This document shows, piece after piece, positions 52,504 to 62,200 of a DNA stretch of 64,000 nt. Source of the DNA: JANWXR01 sp964608265 (lineage in GTDB: Bacteria; Chloroflexota; Anaerolineae; Anaerolineales; UBA6663); contig CAZSNP010000004.1 of the NCBI GenBank assembly GCA_964608265.1, positions 1 through 64,000 on the forward strand, given 5' to 3'. The first letter of the stretch is position 1, and each line of letters starts with the position of its first letter. Made by a program: the position numbers and the translations under genes. The notes under the pieces were generated by a model. That model was not told where the DNA came from and searched no databases. It saw nothing but the letters and a program-made list of their open reading frames with translations.

Positions 52504-54456
52504 CTAGGCCGCCAGCGCGTACAGATGCTTGTCAAACGAACCGACGTACACCACGTCGTTGGCCACGGCCGGTGACGAGGTGATCGGCGCGCCCGATTTG
52601 AATTTCCAGCGCAATTTGCCGTTGGCCAGTTCGAGCGCGTAGACCCACCCGTCAATCGACCCGATATAGGCCACGCCTTTGTGGATGACGGGCGACGAGT
52701 TCACCTGCCCTTCGGCCTGATAACGCCACGCTTCGCGCCCGGTGCGGATGTCGATAGCATAGATGAAGCCGTCGGCTGCCCCGACGACGAGCAGATTGCC
52801 TTCGACCGCCGGTGACGACAGGATGCCCTTATTGGCGCGGAACTGCCAGATCTTCCAGCCGTTGCCGGAATCCAGCGCGTAGACGTTTCCGTCCATCGAG
52901 CCGACGTAGAGCATGTTGTTGAACAGCGCCGGCGACGAGGTCAGCGCCCGTTTGGCCTTGAATGCCCACTTGCGCTCGCCGCGCATATCCACCGCGTAGA
53001 AGTCGCCGCTCTCGCAGCCGAAGTACACCATGCCGCCGCCGATGGCCGGGCGGCACCGGACCGCATCCGCCGCCGGGAAGCGCCAGGTGGCGCGCGTGTT
53101 TTGCAGATTGATGGCGTGTAACTTGGCGTCGTCGGCGCCGATGAAAATGTGCCCGTCGGAGATGCGCGGCGAGGAACGGATGGGCGCGTCGGCGTAGTAC
53201 GACCACTGCAACTTGCCGGCGCGGGTGGAGACGGCGTGCAACCGCCGGTCTTCCGAACCGATGTAGACCACCTCGTTGTGCACCGTCGGCGAGCCGGGCA
53301 GACCGCCGTCGGTCGCATACTTCCACAGCATCTTGCCGTCGGGCGCGCTGACGGCGTACAAATTGTTGTCATACGCGCCGACGTACACCACATCGTTTGC
53401 CACGACCGGGCTGCCGCGCACTTCATCCTCGCACTTGAATGCCCACAGCGGCGAGACTTCGCCGGCCACGACCACAGCCGGCTCGCTGCCCGTGGCGGCT
53501 GCGGCCGCCGGCGTGGCCGAGGGGGCGCCGGCGATTTTGGCCGGGTCGATGCGCCCGGTGGGCAGCGGCTTGCTGATGTGGCTGAGGGCCGACGTCTTGC
53601 GCTTGAAGGTTTGCAGCGCCACCTTCATATCGTGCGCGGTGGGAAAGCGGTCGCCGGGGTTGTAGTTGAGGGCCGTGTTGATGATGGCCTCCAATTCCAT
53701 GCTGACCGCCGGGTTGACCTTGCGGATGGGCCGCTCGGAAAACGAGAACGGCGGCTCGATGCGCGGGTCCTGCTTGGTGAGCAGATGGTGCAGCGTCGCG
53801 CCCAGGGCGTAGATGTCGCCGGCCGGGCTGGCCTCACCGCGATACTGCTCGGGCGGCGAGTAGCCCTCCGTGCCGATCATCGTGCCCTTCTGCCCCGCCA
53901 TGTAATTGCGCGCAATGCCGAAGTCGATCAGCCGGATGCTCTGGTGCTGATCGAGCATGATGTTGCTCGGCTTGAAGTCACGAAAGATGATCGGATCGGG
54001 CTTGGCGTCTTTGTCCTTGTGGTTGTGGAGGTAGGAGACGACGTCGCACAACTCAATCGCCCACTCCACCACCAGCTCTTCGCCCAGCAGGCCCGGCGCA
54101 TCGTTGAGATAGGTCTCGAGGTCCTTGCCGTCGATGTATTCCATCACCAGGAACGACCGGTCGCCCTGGTTGAAGTAGTCGTAGATTTTGGGGATGGCCG
54201 GATGATCGAGCGACGCCAGCGTGTTGGCCTCGCGCTCGAAGATCTTCACCACCATCTCGCGCATGCTCGGGTCGGCGATGTTGATGATTTCTTTGACGGC
54301 CGCGTATTTGGTGACGTTGGGGAAGCGCAGGTCGCGCGCCTGATAAACCGACCCCATGCCGCCGACCCCCAGCACGCGGATGATGGAGTAACGATTCATC
54401 AACGTCGCGCCGGGCTTCAGGCTGCTGTCGCCTGAAATTCCCAGCCGGTTCGTCAT
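52504..54456 (-). CDS. Ser/Thr protein kinase with C-terminal PQQ-type beta-propeller
   Basis: 650 residues. Kinase domain about 18-285: LGVGGMGSVYQARD, AAVKEI, FRDFKPSNIM (Phe in place of the His of HRD), DFGIARNY and GTEGYSPPEQY. A linker to about 345 is Ala/Pro-rich. The rest is a propeller of about seven repeats with VVYVGAYDNNLYAV, VYIGSEDRRLHAV, MLYVGSMDGNVYAL and similar blades. No membrane helix is seen, so the propeller should be cytosolic and may scaffold proteins. ATG 54456 has GAGGT nearby. It heads the operon with phosphatase, J/VWA and FHA genes. Confidence 0.94.
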   Translation of the reverse strand: MTNRLGISGDSSLKPGATLMNRYSIIRVLGVGGMGSVYQARDLRFPNVTKYAAVKEIINIADPSMREMVVKIFEREANTLASLDHPAIPKIYDYFNQGDRSFLVMEYIDGKDLETYLNDAPGLLGEELVVEWAIELCDVVSYLHNHKDKDAKPDPIIFRDFKPSNIMLDQHQSIRLIDFGIARNYMAGQKGTMIGTEGYSPPEQYRGEASPAGDIYALGATLHHLLTKQDPRIEPPFSFSERPIRKVNPAVSMELEAIINTALNYNPGDRFPTAHDMKVALQTFKRKTSALSHISKPLPTGRIDPAKIAGAPSATPAAAAATGSEPAVVVAGEVSPLWAFKCEDEVRGSPVVANDVVYVGAYDNNLYAVSAPDGKMLWKYATDGGLPGSPTVHNEVVYIGSEDRRLHAVSTRAGKLQWSYYADAPIRSSPRISDGHIFIGADDAKLHAINLQNTRATWRFPAADAVRCRPAIGGGMVYFGCESGDFYAVDMRGERKWAFKAKRALTSSPALFNNMLYVGSMDGNVYALDSGNGWKIWQFRANKGILSSPAVEGNLLVVGAADGFIYAIDIRTGREAWRYQAEGQVNSSPVIHKGVAYIGSIDGWVYALELANGKLRWKFKSGAPITSSPAVANDVVYVGSFDKHLYALAA

Positions 54457-54515
54457 GGAGCGCGTACCTCGACTCGAATCAAACACCCGTCGTCTTCTCC
54501 CGTCGCAGTTAGGCG

Positions 54516-54521
54516 ATTATA
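54516..54521 (-). promoter_or_regulatory. -10 box TATAAT of the kinase/phosphatase operon
   Basis: On the minus strand, 59 bases before ATG 54456, leadered type. Confidence 0.5.
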
Positions 54522-54537
54522 TCGGCCTCTGAGGTGG

Positions 54538-55330
54538 GTGGCAATTGCGCCGCTGTTGGTTGGTCATGGCCCGGCGGTCGGCGATGCTATTCTCATCAGG
54601 TGGCTGATCACGGCCCCAGGGCTGTGGCTGTTTGCGGGCATTGATGAAGCGACCGATCACGCGCTGCGCCCGCGCGCCTCGCTGCCGGAGCAACCCCGGC
54701 GGGCCTGGGCCATCCGGCGGCGCGATGCCGTGTACCAGCGCTTCATAGTTTTGCGCGCCAGCCTGACGCCCTCCGGCGCTGCAATCCCATTGTACCGGGT
54801 ATATGTTGAAGGCAAACTCGGCGATGCGTTGGACATGGTTGGGGTCTACCGGCTGCCCCGGTCATCGCCCATCTCGCGGCCAGCGTGCTGATGGGGCGGT
54901 GGGCGGCGCGGCCGGGCAACCGGCGCCTGCCGGCCAGCAGCGCATTCATGGGCCTGCTGATGCCCTCATGGTTGCTGCGCCGCGGCTCACCTCCGCGATC
55001 GTGGCCGCCTCCGGTCGTGTTGCCTCGGTGTGGCTCATCCCCGCCTTCGCCTGCGCCGGCATCCGCGAGTCGGCGCCCGGCATCGGCGGGCAACCGCTGC
55101 TCCTCGAAATCGCCCCCGAGGCGGATCGCTCACTCTATCCTGGCGTCACCAGTTCGTTGCTCGGCCCGGTGCGGTTGGCGACGATGGCCGGCGGCGTCAT
55201 CGCGGCGACCTTGGGCTTCGCCGTCCTGCTCGGCATCACCGTCCTGGCCCATGCCCTTGCCCTCATCGCTGCCCTGAGTCTGTGCGCCGCGCAGCGGGCC
55301 GCCCCGCCTCATTCGCCCGTGTCTGCATAA
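54538..55330 (+). pseudogene. Decayed MFS transporter gene (at least two frameshifts)
   Basis: Three frames must be joined to read one transporter. Frame one (to about 54850) has RRDAVYQRFIVLRASL and YVEGKLGDALDMVGVY. Frame two (about 54866-54950) has VLMGRWAARPGNRRLP. Frame three (about 54955-55330) has IGGQPLLLEIAPEADRSLYP and LGITVLAHALALIAALSL. Together they correspond to the second half of an MFS protein of the type that contains LLLEIAPEADRSLY. The first half is missing. Sequencing error could explain one shift but not the missing start. Confidence 0.65.
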
Positions 55331-55461
55331 GCTCGGCGTAAAAAGTAGGCGTTCCCAACCATTCTCAACCTAGCTTAACCGCCCAAGATGTGCGTGAATT
55401 AAGCGAGCCAAGTGAACGGCCTCTGGGAGAGCGTGGGGTGAAGAGTCTGAAATATCCGGGG

Positions 55462-58071
55462 ATGAAGCTGCTCAGTCGCTTGCGGCTGTCGCAACAGTTC
55501 ACCGTGATCGGCGGGCTGTTTGTGCTGGCCGCCGCCGGCCTGCTCGCGGCTGCCCTGAGCGAGCCGGGTGTGTGGGCCGTCGGCGTGTCGCTTGGCGCGT
55601 TGCTGGCGGCGCTCTACCTCGGCGGGTGCTTCTTTGCTGCGCTTGAACAATCGGCCGCTGAGTTGCGGACCGGGCTGCGACAGGTGAGCCCGAGCGCGCC
55701 GCCAGCCGGGGATTTGACCGAGACCGTCGCCGCCCTCAACCGCGCCGCCGCCGACGTGGCCTCCGCCAGCGAGTATCGGCGCGCGTTGTTGGAGCATGTG
55801 AGTGAAGCCATCGTCACCGTGACGCCGCAGGGCCAGATCGATTCGTTCAATCGCGCCGCCGAGGCCCTGTTTGGCTATTCGGCCGCCGAGGTCGTGGGCC
55901 AGTCATTTGCTCGGCTGATGCCCTTCAATCGGCTGGAGGAATTTCTGCCGATTGACGGCAGCCCGGCGCGGGTCGAGACCACCGGCTGCCACAAGGACGG
56001 CGGGGTGTTCTCGATGGAACTGCACCTCAGCCCGATGCGGTTGAAGGATCGCACCCTCTTCATCGTCGTGCCGCGCGACATCACGCGGCGCATGCAGTCC
56101 GAGCTTGACCTGCGCCAGGCCCGCGACGCAGCCGAGGCGGCCTCGCGGGCCAAGAGCGAATTCCTGGCCACCATGAGCCACGAAATCCGCACGCCGATGA
56201 ACGCCGTCATCGGCATGACGGGCCTGCTGCTCGATACCCCGCTCACGCCGGAACAGCGCGATTACCTCGAGAACGTCCGCGCCAGCGGCGACGCGCTGCT
56301 GACGATCATCAACGACATCCTCGACTTCTCGAAGATCGAGGCGGGCCGGCTCGACCTCGAGACGCAGCCCTTCGACCTGCGCGATTGTCTCGAAAGCGCC
56401 CTCGACTTCGTCGCGCCGCAGGCCGCCGAGAAGGGCCTCGACCTGGCGTATCTCATCGAACCGCAAGTGCCCGTCACCATCAAAGGCGACGTCACGCGGC
56501 TGCGCCAGATCCTCGTCAACCTGCTCGGCAACGCCGTCAAGTTCACCCTGCGCGGCGAGGTCGTCGTCAATGTCAACAGCCAGCCCGTCACCGCCAACCA
56601 GCACGAGATTCACTTCGCCGTGCGCGACACCGGCATCGGCATCCCGCCCGATCGCATCCCGTCGCTGTTCGACTCGTTCACGCAGGTGGATGCCTCCACC
56701 ACGCGGCAATTCGGCGGCACCGGTCTGGGCCTGGCGATCTGCAAACGCTTGACCGAGATGATGGGCGGTGGCCTGTGGGCCGAGAGCGAAGGCGTGCCCG
56801 GCCGCGGCAGCACCTTTTCCTTCAACATCCTCAGCGAAACGGCGTACGGCGCGCCGCGCCCCTACCTCAGCGCGGAGCAACCGCTGCTGGCGGGCCGGCG
56901 GGTGCTGATCGTGGATGACAACCCGACCAACCGCTACGTCCTCTCACGCCAACTGGCGCAGTGGGGCCTCGTCACACTCGACGCCGAATCCGGCCTGGAA
57001 GCGTTGAGCCTGGTGCGGCGCGGCGAGCCGTTTGACCTGGCCATCCTCGACATGCAGATGCCGGAGATGGATGGGGTGATGCTGGCGCGCGAGATGCGGC
57101 GCTACCGCGATGAACTATCGCTGCCGCTCATCATGCTCACCTCACTCGGGCGACACGAGATCAGCGCCAGCCTGTTCGCGGCTTTCCTCACCAAGCCCAT
57201 CAAGGCCGGGCAACTCTACGATCTGCTCCTGGCCGTGCTGACCTCCGACCGGCCACGCCGCGCCCGCAAGGCGGGCGAGGCGCTCAACCCGCACATGGCG
57301 CAACGGCTGCCCATCCGCATGCTGGTGGCCGAGGACAACGTCGTCAATCAAAAACTCACCCTGCGTTTGCTCGAGCGCCTGGGCTATCGGGCCGACGCGG
57401 TCGCCAACGGTTTCGAGGCTCTGCAGGCGGTGGATCGGCAGCCGTACGATTTGATCTTCATGGATGTGCAGATGCCGGAGATGGACGGCCTCGAGTCCAC
57501 CCGCTGCATCCGGCGCGATCTCCCCGTCGAGCGCCAGCCCTTCATCATTGCCATGACGGCGAATGCGATGGAAGGCGATCGCGAGCGCTGTCTGACGGCA
57601 GGCATGGACGATTACGTGAGCAAGCCCATTCAAGTGCGTGAGTTGATCGGCGCGCTGGAGAAGTGGGGCCGGCGGGTGCTCGAACGCGATCCTGATCGCG
57701 CGCCCGAGGTGGCTGGGGCCGAGGCGCTGGATACTTCGGTGCTCGATTCGTGGAAGGATTTGCAGACGCCGGGCGAGCCTGACCTGGTGCGCGAGCTGGT
57801 GGAGACGTTCGAGGTGGATGCGCCCAGGTTGGTGGTGGATGTGCGTCAGGCCCTGGCCAGTGGTGACCGCAAGACGGCGCGCCGGCTGGCACACAGCCTG
57901 CGGGGCAGCAGCAGCAACCTCGGCGCGCGCCGGCTCGAACGCTCGTGCGCAGCCGTCGAGGACAGCGATGACGGCGTCACCGGCGACGAGCTGGCCGCCC
58001 TGCTCGATCAGGTCGATCGCGAAGTGCACACCGCCGTGCTCGCGCTGCGACGCTACGTGTTGGCCAACTGA
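55462..58071 (+). CDS. Hybrid sensor histidine kinase (PAS-HisKA-HATPase-REC-REC-HPt)
   Basis: 869 residues. Two membrane helices (about 13-33 and 37-60) with almost no periplasmic loop. A PAS domain (about 110-210) includes DSFNRAAEALFGYSAAEVVG. HisKA has the phospho-His in SEFLATMSHEIRTPMNAVIG near 240. The ATPase has NLLGNAVKF, DTGIGIPPDR and GGTGLGLAI. Two receivers follow: Asp near 530 in LAILDMQMPEMDG and near 667 in LIFMDVQMPEMDG. The HPt domain has His near 810 in AHSLRGSSSNLGA. It is a complete phosphorelay in one chain. The cyclase gene follows after 21 bases. ATG 55462 is chosen; an upstream start at 55390 is possible. Confidence 0.93.
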   Translation: MKLLSRLRLSQQFTVIGGLFVLAAAGLLAAALSEPGVWAVGVSLGALLAALYLGGCFFAALEQSAAELRTGLRQVSPSAPPAGDLTETVAALNRAAADVASASEYRRALLEHVSEAIVTVTPQGQIDSFNRAAEALFGYSAAEVVGQSFARLMPFNRLEEFLPIDGSPARVETTGCHKDGGVFSMELHLSPMRLKDRTLFIVVPRDITRRMQSELDLRQARDAAEAASRAKSEFLATMSHEIRTPMNAVIGMTGLLLDTPLTPEQRDYLENVRASGDALLTIINDILDFSKIEAGRLDLETQPFDLRDCLESALDFVAPQAAEKGLDLAYLIEPQVPVTIKGDVTRLRQILVNLLGNAVKFTLRGEVVVNVNSQPVTANQHEIHFAVRDTGIGIPPDRIPSLFDSFTQVDASTTRQFGGTGLGLAICKRLTEMMGGGLWAESEGVPGRGSTFSFNILSETAYGAPRPYLSAEQPLLAGRRVLIVDDNPTNRYVLSRQLAQWGLVTLDAESGLEALSLVRRGEPFDLAILDMQMPEMDGVMLAREMRRYRDELSLPLIMLTSLGRHEISASLFAAFLTKPIKAGQLYDLLLAVLTSDRPRRARKAGEALNPHMAQRLPIRMLVAEDNVVNQKLTLRLLERLGYRADAVANGFEALQAVDRQPYDLIFMDVQMPEMDGLESTRCIRRDLPVERQPFIIAMTANAMEGDRERCLTAGMDDYVSKPIQVRELIGALEKWGRRVLERDPDRAPEVAGAEALDTSVLDSWKDLQTPGEPDLVRELVETFEVDAPRLVVDVRQALASGDRKTARRLAHSLRGSSSNLGARRLERSCAAVEDSDDGVTGDELAALLDQVDREVHTAVLALRRYVLAN

Positions 58072-58092
58072 AAGCGTGGATGAGGCTCAACC

Positions 58093-59202
58093 ATGAGTAT
58101 TCTGATTGTTGATGACTCGAGCACGCAACGACTGTTGCTGATGTCGCTGCTCAAATCGGAGGGGCACACCGATGTGATCTGGGCCGACTCGGCGGTCAAG
58201 GCGTATGCCGCGCTCGGCCTGTCCGCCGCCGGGCCGGATATCGAAACCGAGGTTGATCTGGTGCTGATGGACATCAGCATGCCGGAGATCGACGGCATCG
58301 CCGCCTGCCGCCACCTCAAGAGCCACGCCTCGGTGCAGGACATCCCCGTCATCATGGTCACGGCCAACACCGAGCTGGATAACCTGCAACGGGCGTTTGA
58401 GGCCGGGGCGACCGACTACATCAGCAAACCGCTCAACAAAGCCGAACTGCTGGCACGGGTGCGCTCGAGCCTGAAGTTGAAACATGAGATGGATCGGCGC
58501 AAACGGCTGAACGCGGAACTCGCCCAGGCCAAGGCCAACCTCGACCAGGCGCTGCGCGAGTTGCAGATCGAGAAGGACAAATCCGAACGGCTGCTGCTCA
58601 ACGTCTTCCCCGAGCCGGTGGCTCAGCGCCTGAAGCAAGGGCAGGATGTGGCCGACAGCTACCCGGACGTGACCGTGCTTTTCGCCGACATCGTCGAGTT
58701 CACGCGGCTGGCGGCCCGCATGGCCCCGCAGGATGTCATCCGCCTGCTCAACGATTTCTTCTCGCGCTTCGATGAACTGGCGGCCCGCTACGGCCTCGAA
58801 AAGATCAAGACCGTCGGCGACGCGTACATGCTGGTCGGCGGCCTGCACCTGCCGCGCCCCGATCACGCGCCGGCGGTGGCCGAAATGGCGCTGGACATGC
58901 GCGCGATGACGGCGAGCTATATGCGCACGACGGGCGGTTTCCTCAAACTCCGCATCGGCATCCATAGCGGGCCGGTGGTGGCCGGCGTCATCGGCACCAA
59001 ACGCATCGCCTACGATCTGTGGGGCGACACCGTCAACATCGCCAGCCGGCTCGAAGCGCTGGCCAGGCCGGATAGCATCCTGGTCAGCGAAGAAACCTAT
59101 CACATCCTGCACGAGCAATATCTGTTCGGGCCGTGCGACAAGGTCTTCATCAAAGGCATCGGCGAGAAGGTGGTCTATCCGCTGATGGGGCGGGGGCGGT
59201 AG
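58093..59202 (+). CDS. Response regulator with class III adenylyl cyclase domain
   Basis: 369 residues. Receiver about 1-120 with ILIVDDSSTQRLLLMSLLK, Asp near 59 in LVLMDISMPEIDG, and KPLNKAELLARV. A coiled coil (about 130-180) leads to a class III cyclase domain (about 190-350): VTVLFADIVEFTRLA (metal Asp), KIKTVGDAYMLVGG, RIGIHSGPVVAGVIG and YDLWGDTVNIASRLE. The Lys of KIKTVGD and the Asp of YDLWGD are the residues that specify ATP, so cAMP is the predicted product. It lies between two hybrid histidine kinases that probably phosphorylate it. A possible cAMP receptor is at 39272. Confidence 0.93.
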   Translation: MSILIVDDSSTQRLLLMSLLKSEGHTDVIWADSAVKAYAALGLSAAGPDIETEVDLVLMDISMPEIDGIAACRHLKSHASVQDIPVIMVTANTELDNLQRAFEAGATDYISKPLNKAELLARVRSSLKLKHEMDRRKRLNAELAQAKANLDQALRELQIEKDKSERLLLNVFPEPVAQRLKQGQDVADSYPDVTVLFADIVEFTRLAARMAPQDVIRLLNDFFSRFDELAARYGLEKIKTVGDAYMLVGGLHLPRPDHAPAVAEMALDMRAMTASYMRTTGGFLKLRIGIHSGPVVAGVIGTKRIAYDLWGDTVNIASRLEALARPDSILVSEETYHILHEQYLFGPCDKVFIKGIGEKVVYPLMGRGR

Positions 59203-59223
59203 ATTCACCGTGACCGGTTTGTG

Positions 59224-62200
59224 ATGCCCAGCCCGCCGCCTCCCCACGCCGACCACCTCGCCCATCGGGTGCAGCCCTACGTGCGGCTCAGCCTGGCGTT
59301 GAGCGCCGTGCTGTTGGCCGTGGTGTTGTTCGTCGCCGTCGACTGGGCGCGCCGGGTGCCCCTCCCCGGTGTGTTGGTCACGCCCCACTTCATCACCAGC
59401 AACGTCGGCAACAGTGAGTGGGTGTTGATGCCCAGCAGTCTGCGCCCCTTCGACCGGTTGGTGGCCATTGACGGCGAACCCCTGACCGAACAATCGGTGT
59501 ACGAGGATCTGCTCAGCTTCCGCTACGGGCGGCAGTCCATCGTGCAAATTGCGTATGAGCGGCGGCCAGCGCTCAACGCCACGCCGTGCGACCGGCTCTT
59601 CCTCCAGGCCGGCAACCGTTATTGCCTGAGCGTTCAACCGCTTGAGCTGCTGTCGGCCTGGGACTTCCTGCGTTTCTTTGGCGTGCCCTATAGCGTGGCG
59701 GTGGGCTACTGGCTCATCGGCGTGTGGGTGACGCGACGGCGCGCGCAGGATTTGGCCGCGCAATTGCTCGGGCTGTTCTGCGCCAGCGTGGCCGCGCTGC
59801 TCAGCCTCACCTTCGATTTCTCCACCAGCCAGCGGTTCATTTTTCTGCTCTTCCTCGCCCTCGGCTTCGCGGGCGGCACGTTGATGCTGCTGAGCTTTGT
59901 CTATCCCACCCGCATCCGCTTCGCCGCGCACTATCCTCACCTCGGCTGGCTGGTCTTTGTGCCCGGCCTGATCGCCAGCCTGCTCGTCATCGCCCAGCTT
60001 GGCAACCGCGCCGAGCCGTGGGAATACCTCGCCTATGTCCAGGGCGCCTACCTCGTGGCGGTGGGCAGCATCGTCTTCTTCCTTGGCCGGATGGTGTACC
60101 GGTTGTTGCGCGCCCCGAGCGCCAGCGCGCGGCTGCAGGCCAACCTCGCCCTGAGCGGCGCGGCGCTTGCCTTTTCACCCTTTGTCGCCTGGATCATTCA
60201 ACGCAGCTTCATGCCCGACGCGCCGTTCGAGCCGGGCATGTACATCCCCGTGCTGCTGGCGTTTCCGCTCTTCATCGCCTATGCCCTCACGCAGCAGCGG
60301 TACGGCGACGAGCGCCGCCTCGATGAACTCGAGCGCCGCGTGCACGAGCGCACCGAGGCGCTGCAGCTGGCCAACCAGAAGTTGCAGGCCGAGATCGGCG
60401 AGCGCCTGAGCGCGGAGGAGGCGCTGCGGCGGCAGAACATCCACCTCTCGGCGTTGCAGGATACGGCGCTGGCCCTCATCCACCGCCTCGACCGCGAGGT
60501 GCTGCTCGAAAACATCCTGCACCGCGTCGCGCAGATGCTCGACGCGCACCACGGCCTGCTCTACCTCACCGAGCCGGATGAGGCCGAGATGACGTGCCGG
60601 GTGAAGCTGGGCTGGTTCGTCGAAGTCGCTCAGCCCCGGGTGAAGTTTGGCGAGGGGATCATGGGCGGCGTGTGGCAAACCGGCGAACCGACGCTGGCCC
60701 AGGCGCGGCTGGTGCTGCCCGAGCACATGCTCGGGCAGCTCGACATGTTGATGGTCGCGCCGTTCAAATCGGCCGGCGGACAGGTGGAAGGCGTCATCGG
60801 CCTGGCGACCGACCGCACCACCCACCGCTTCGGCAAGGCCGAACTGCAATTGTTGGAGCGCTTCGCCGACCTGGCCTCGGTGGCGCTCGACAACGCCCGC
60901 TTGTTCGAAACCGAACGCACCGCCCGCGAGCGCGCCGAAGCGTTGCAGGAAGTCGCCCTGGTGCTCAACTCCAGCGGCGGGCGTGATGAGGAACTGCTCG
61001 AACTCATCCTCGATCAGCTCTCCCGCGTGGTGGATTACGACCGCGCCTCGATCATGCTCATCACCGAGGACGGCACCCGCATCGCGGCCTGGCGCGGCCG
61101 CCAATCCGAGCCGATGCGGACGTTCTCGCTGCAGATCGACACGTTGCCCCACGTCCAACGCGTCATCGCCGAGCAGTGCCCGTACATCATCCCCGACGTG
61201 CAGGGCTATCAGGGCTGGCAATATCTGCCCGAGACGGCCTCGGTGCGGTGCTGGCTCGGCGTCCCGCTCATCGTGCAGGATCGGGTCATCGGCCTGCTCA
61301 ACCTGAGCAAGAAGCAGCCGGGCTATTACACGCAGGGCCACGGCGAACTGGCGCTGGCCTTTGCCGCACAGGCGGCCACCGCCATCCAAAACACCGAGCT
61401 GTTCGATCAGACGCAGCGCCAGGTGCGCGAACTCGGTGCGCTGTACGAATCCAGCCGGACGCTGGCCAGCACCCTCGACCCGCACCGGGTCAACGAACTG
61501 TTCAGCCTGCAACTGTTGCGGGTGGCGGATGCCGATCTGTGCGCGCTGTCGACGTGGGACATCAAGCGCAACCGTGTGGTCACCGAATACACCGTGCAGT
61601 GGCAGGGCGATCAATACTTCCCGCTGACGCGGCACGGCTCGTACGACCTCGCGCATTACCCGTTGCGCTCGGCGGTGCTCAACCAGCGCCGCACCGAAGT
61701 CGTGCGGGTGGATGATCCCAACGCACAGGCGGCCGAGGTCGAAATCCTCAAAGCCTGGGATATTCGCTCGTTGTTGCTCACGCCGCTCACGGCGCGCGGG
61801 CAGGTGGTCGGTCTGGCCGAGATCGGCGACACGCACGCCAGCCGCGAGTTCACCCCGGCGCAGATTCAGCTGGTCGAGGCGCTCACCGCGCAGGCAGCGG
61901 TGTCGATGGAGAACGCGCGCCTGTTCAACCAGACCCAAACCGCGCTGCTCGAACGCCAGCGGGCCGAGGAGGCGTTGCGCGAGCGCGAGAGCCGGTTGCG
62001 CATCCTGTTCGAGAATTCGCCCGACGCGATCTTCGTCGAGGAGTACGACGGCTCGATCCTCGACGTGAACCCGGCGGCGTGCCAACTGCACGGCATGACG
62101 CGCGAGATGCTCGTCGGCAAGAAAGTGTTCGACCTGATCCCGGCGGAGAAGCGCGAGATGGCCCGGCGCGGATTCAAGCGCATGCTGACCGGGCAGATCA

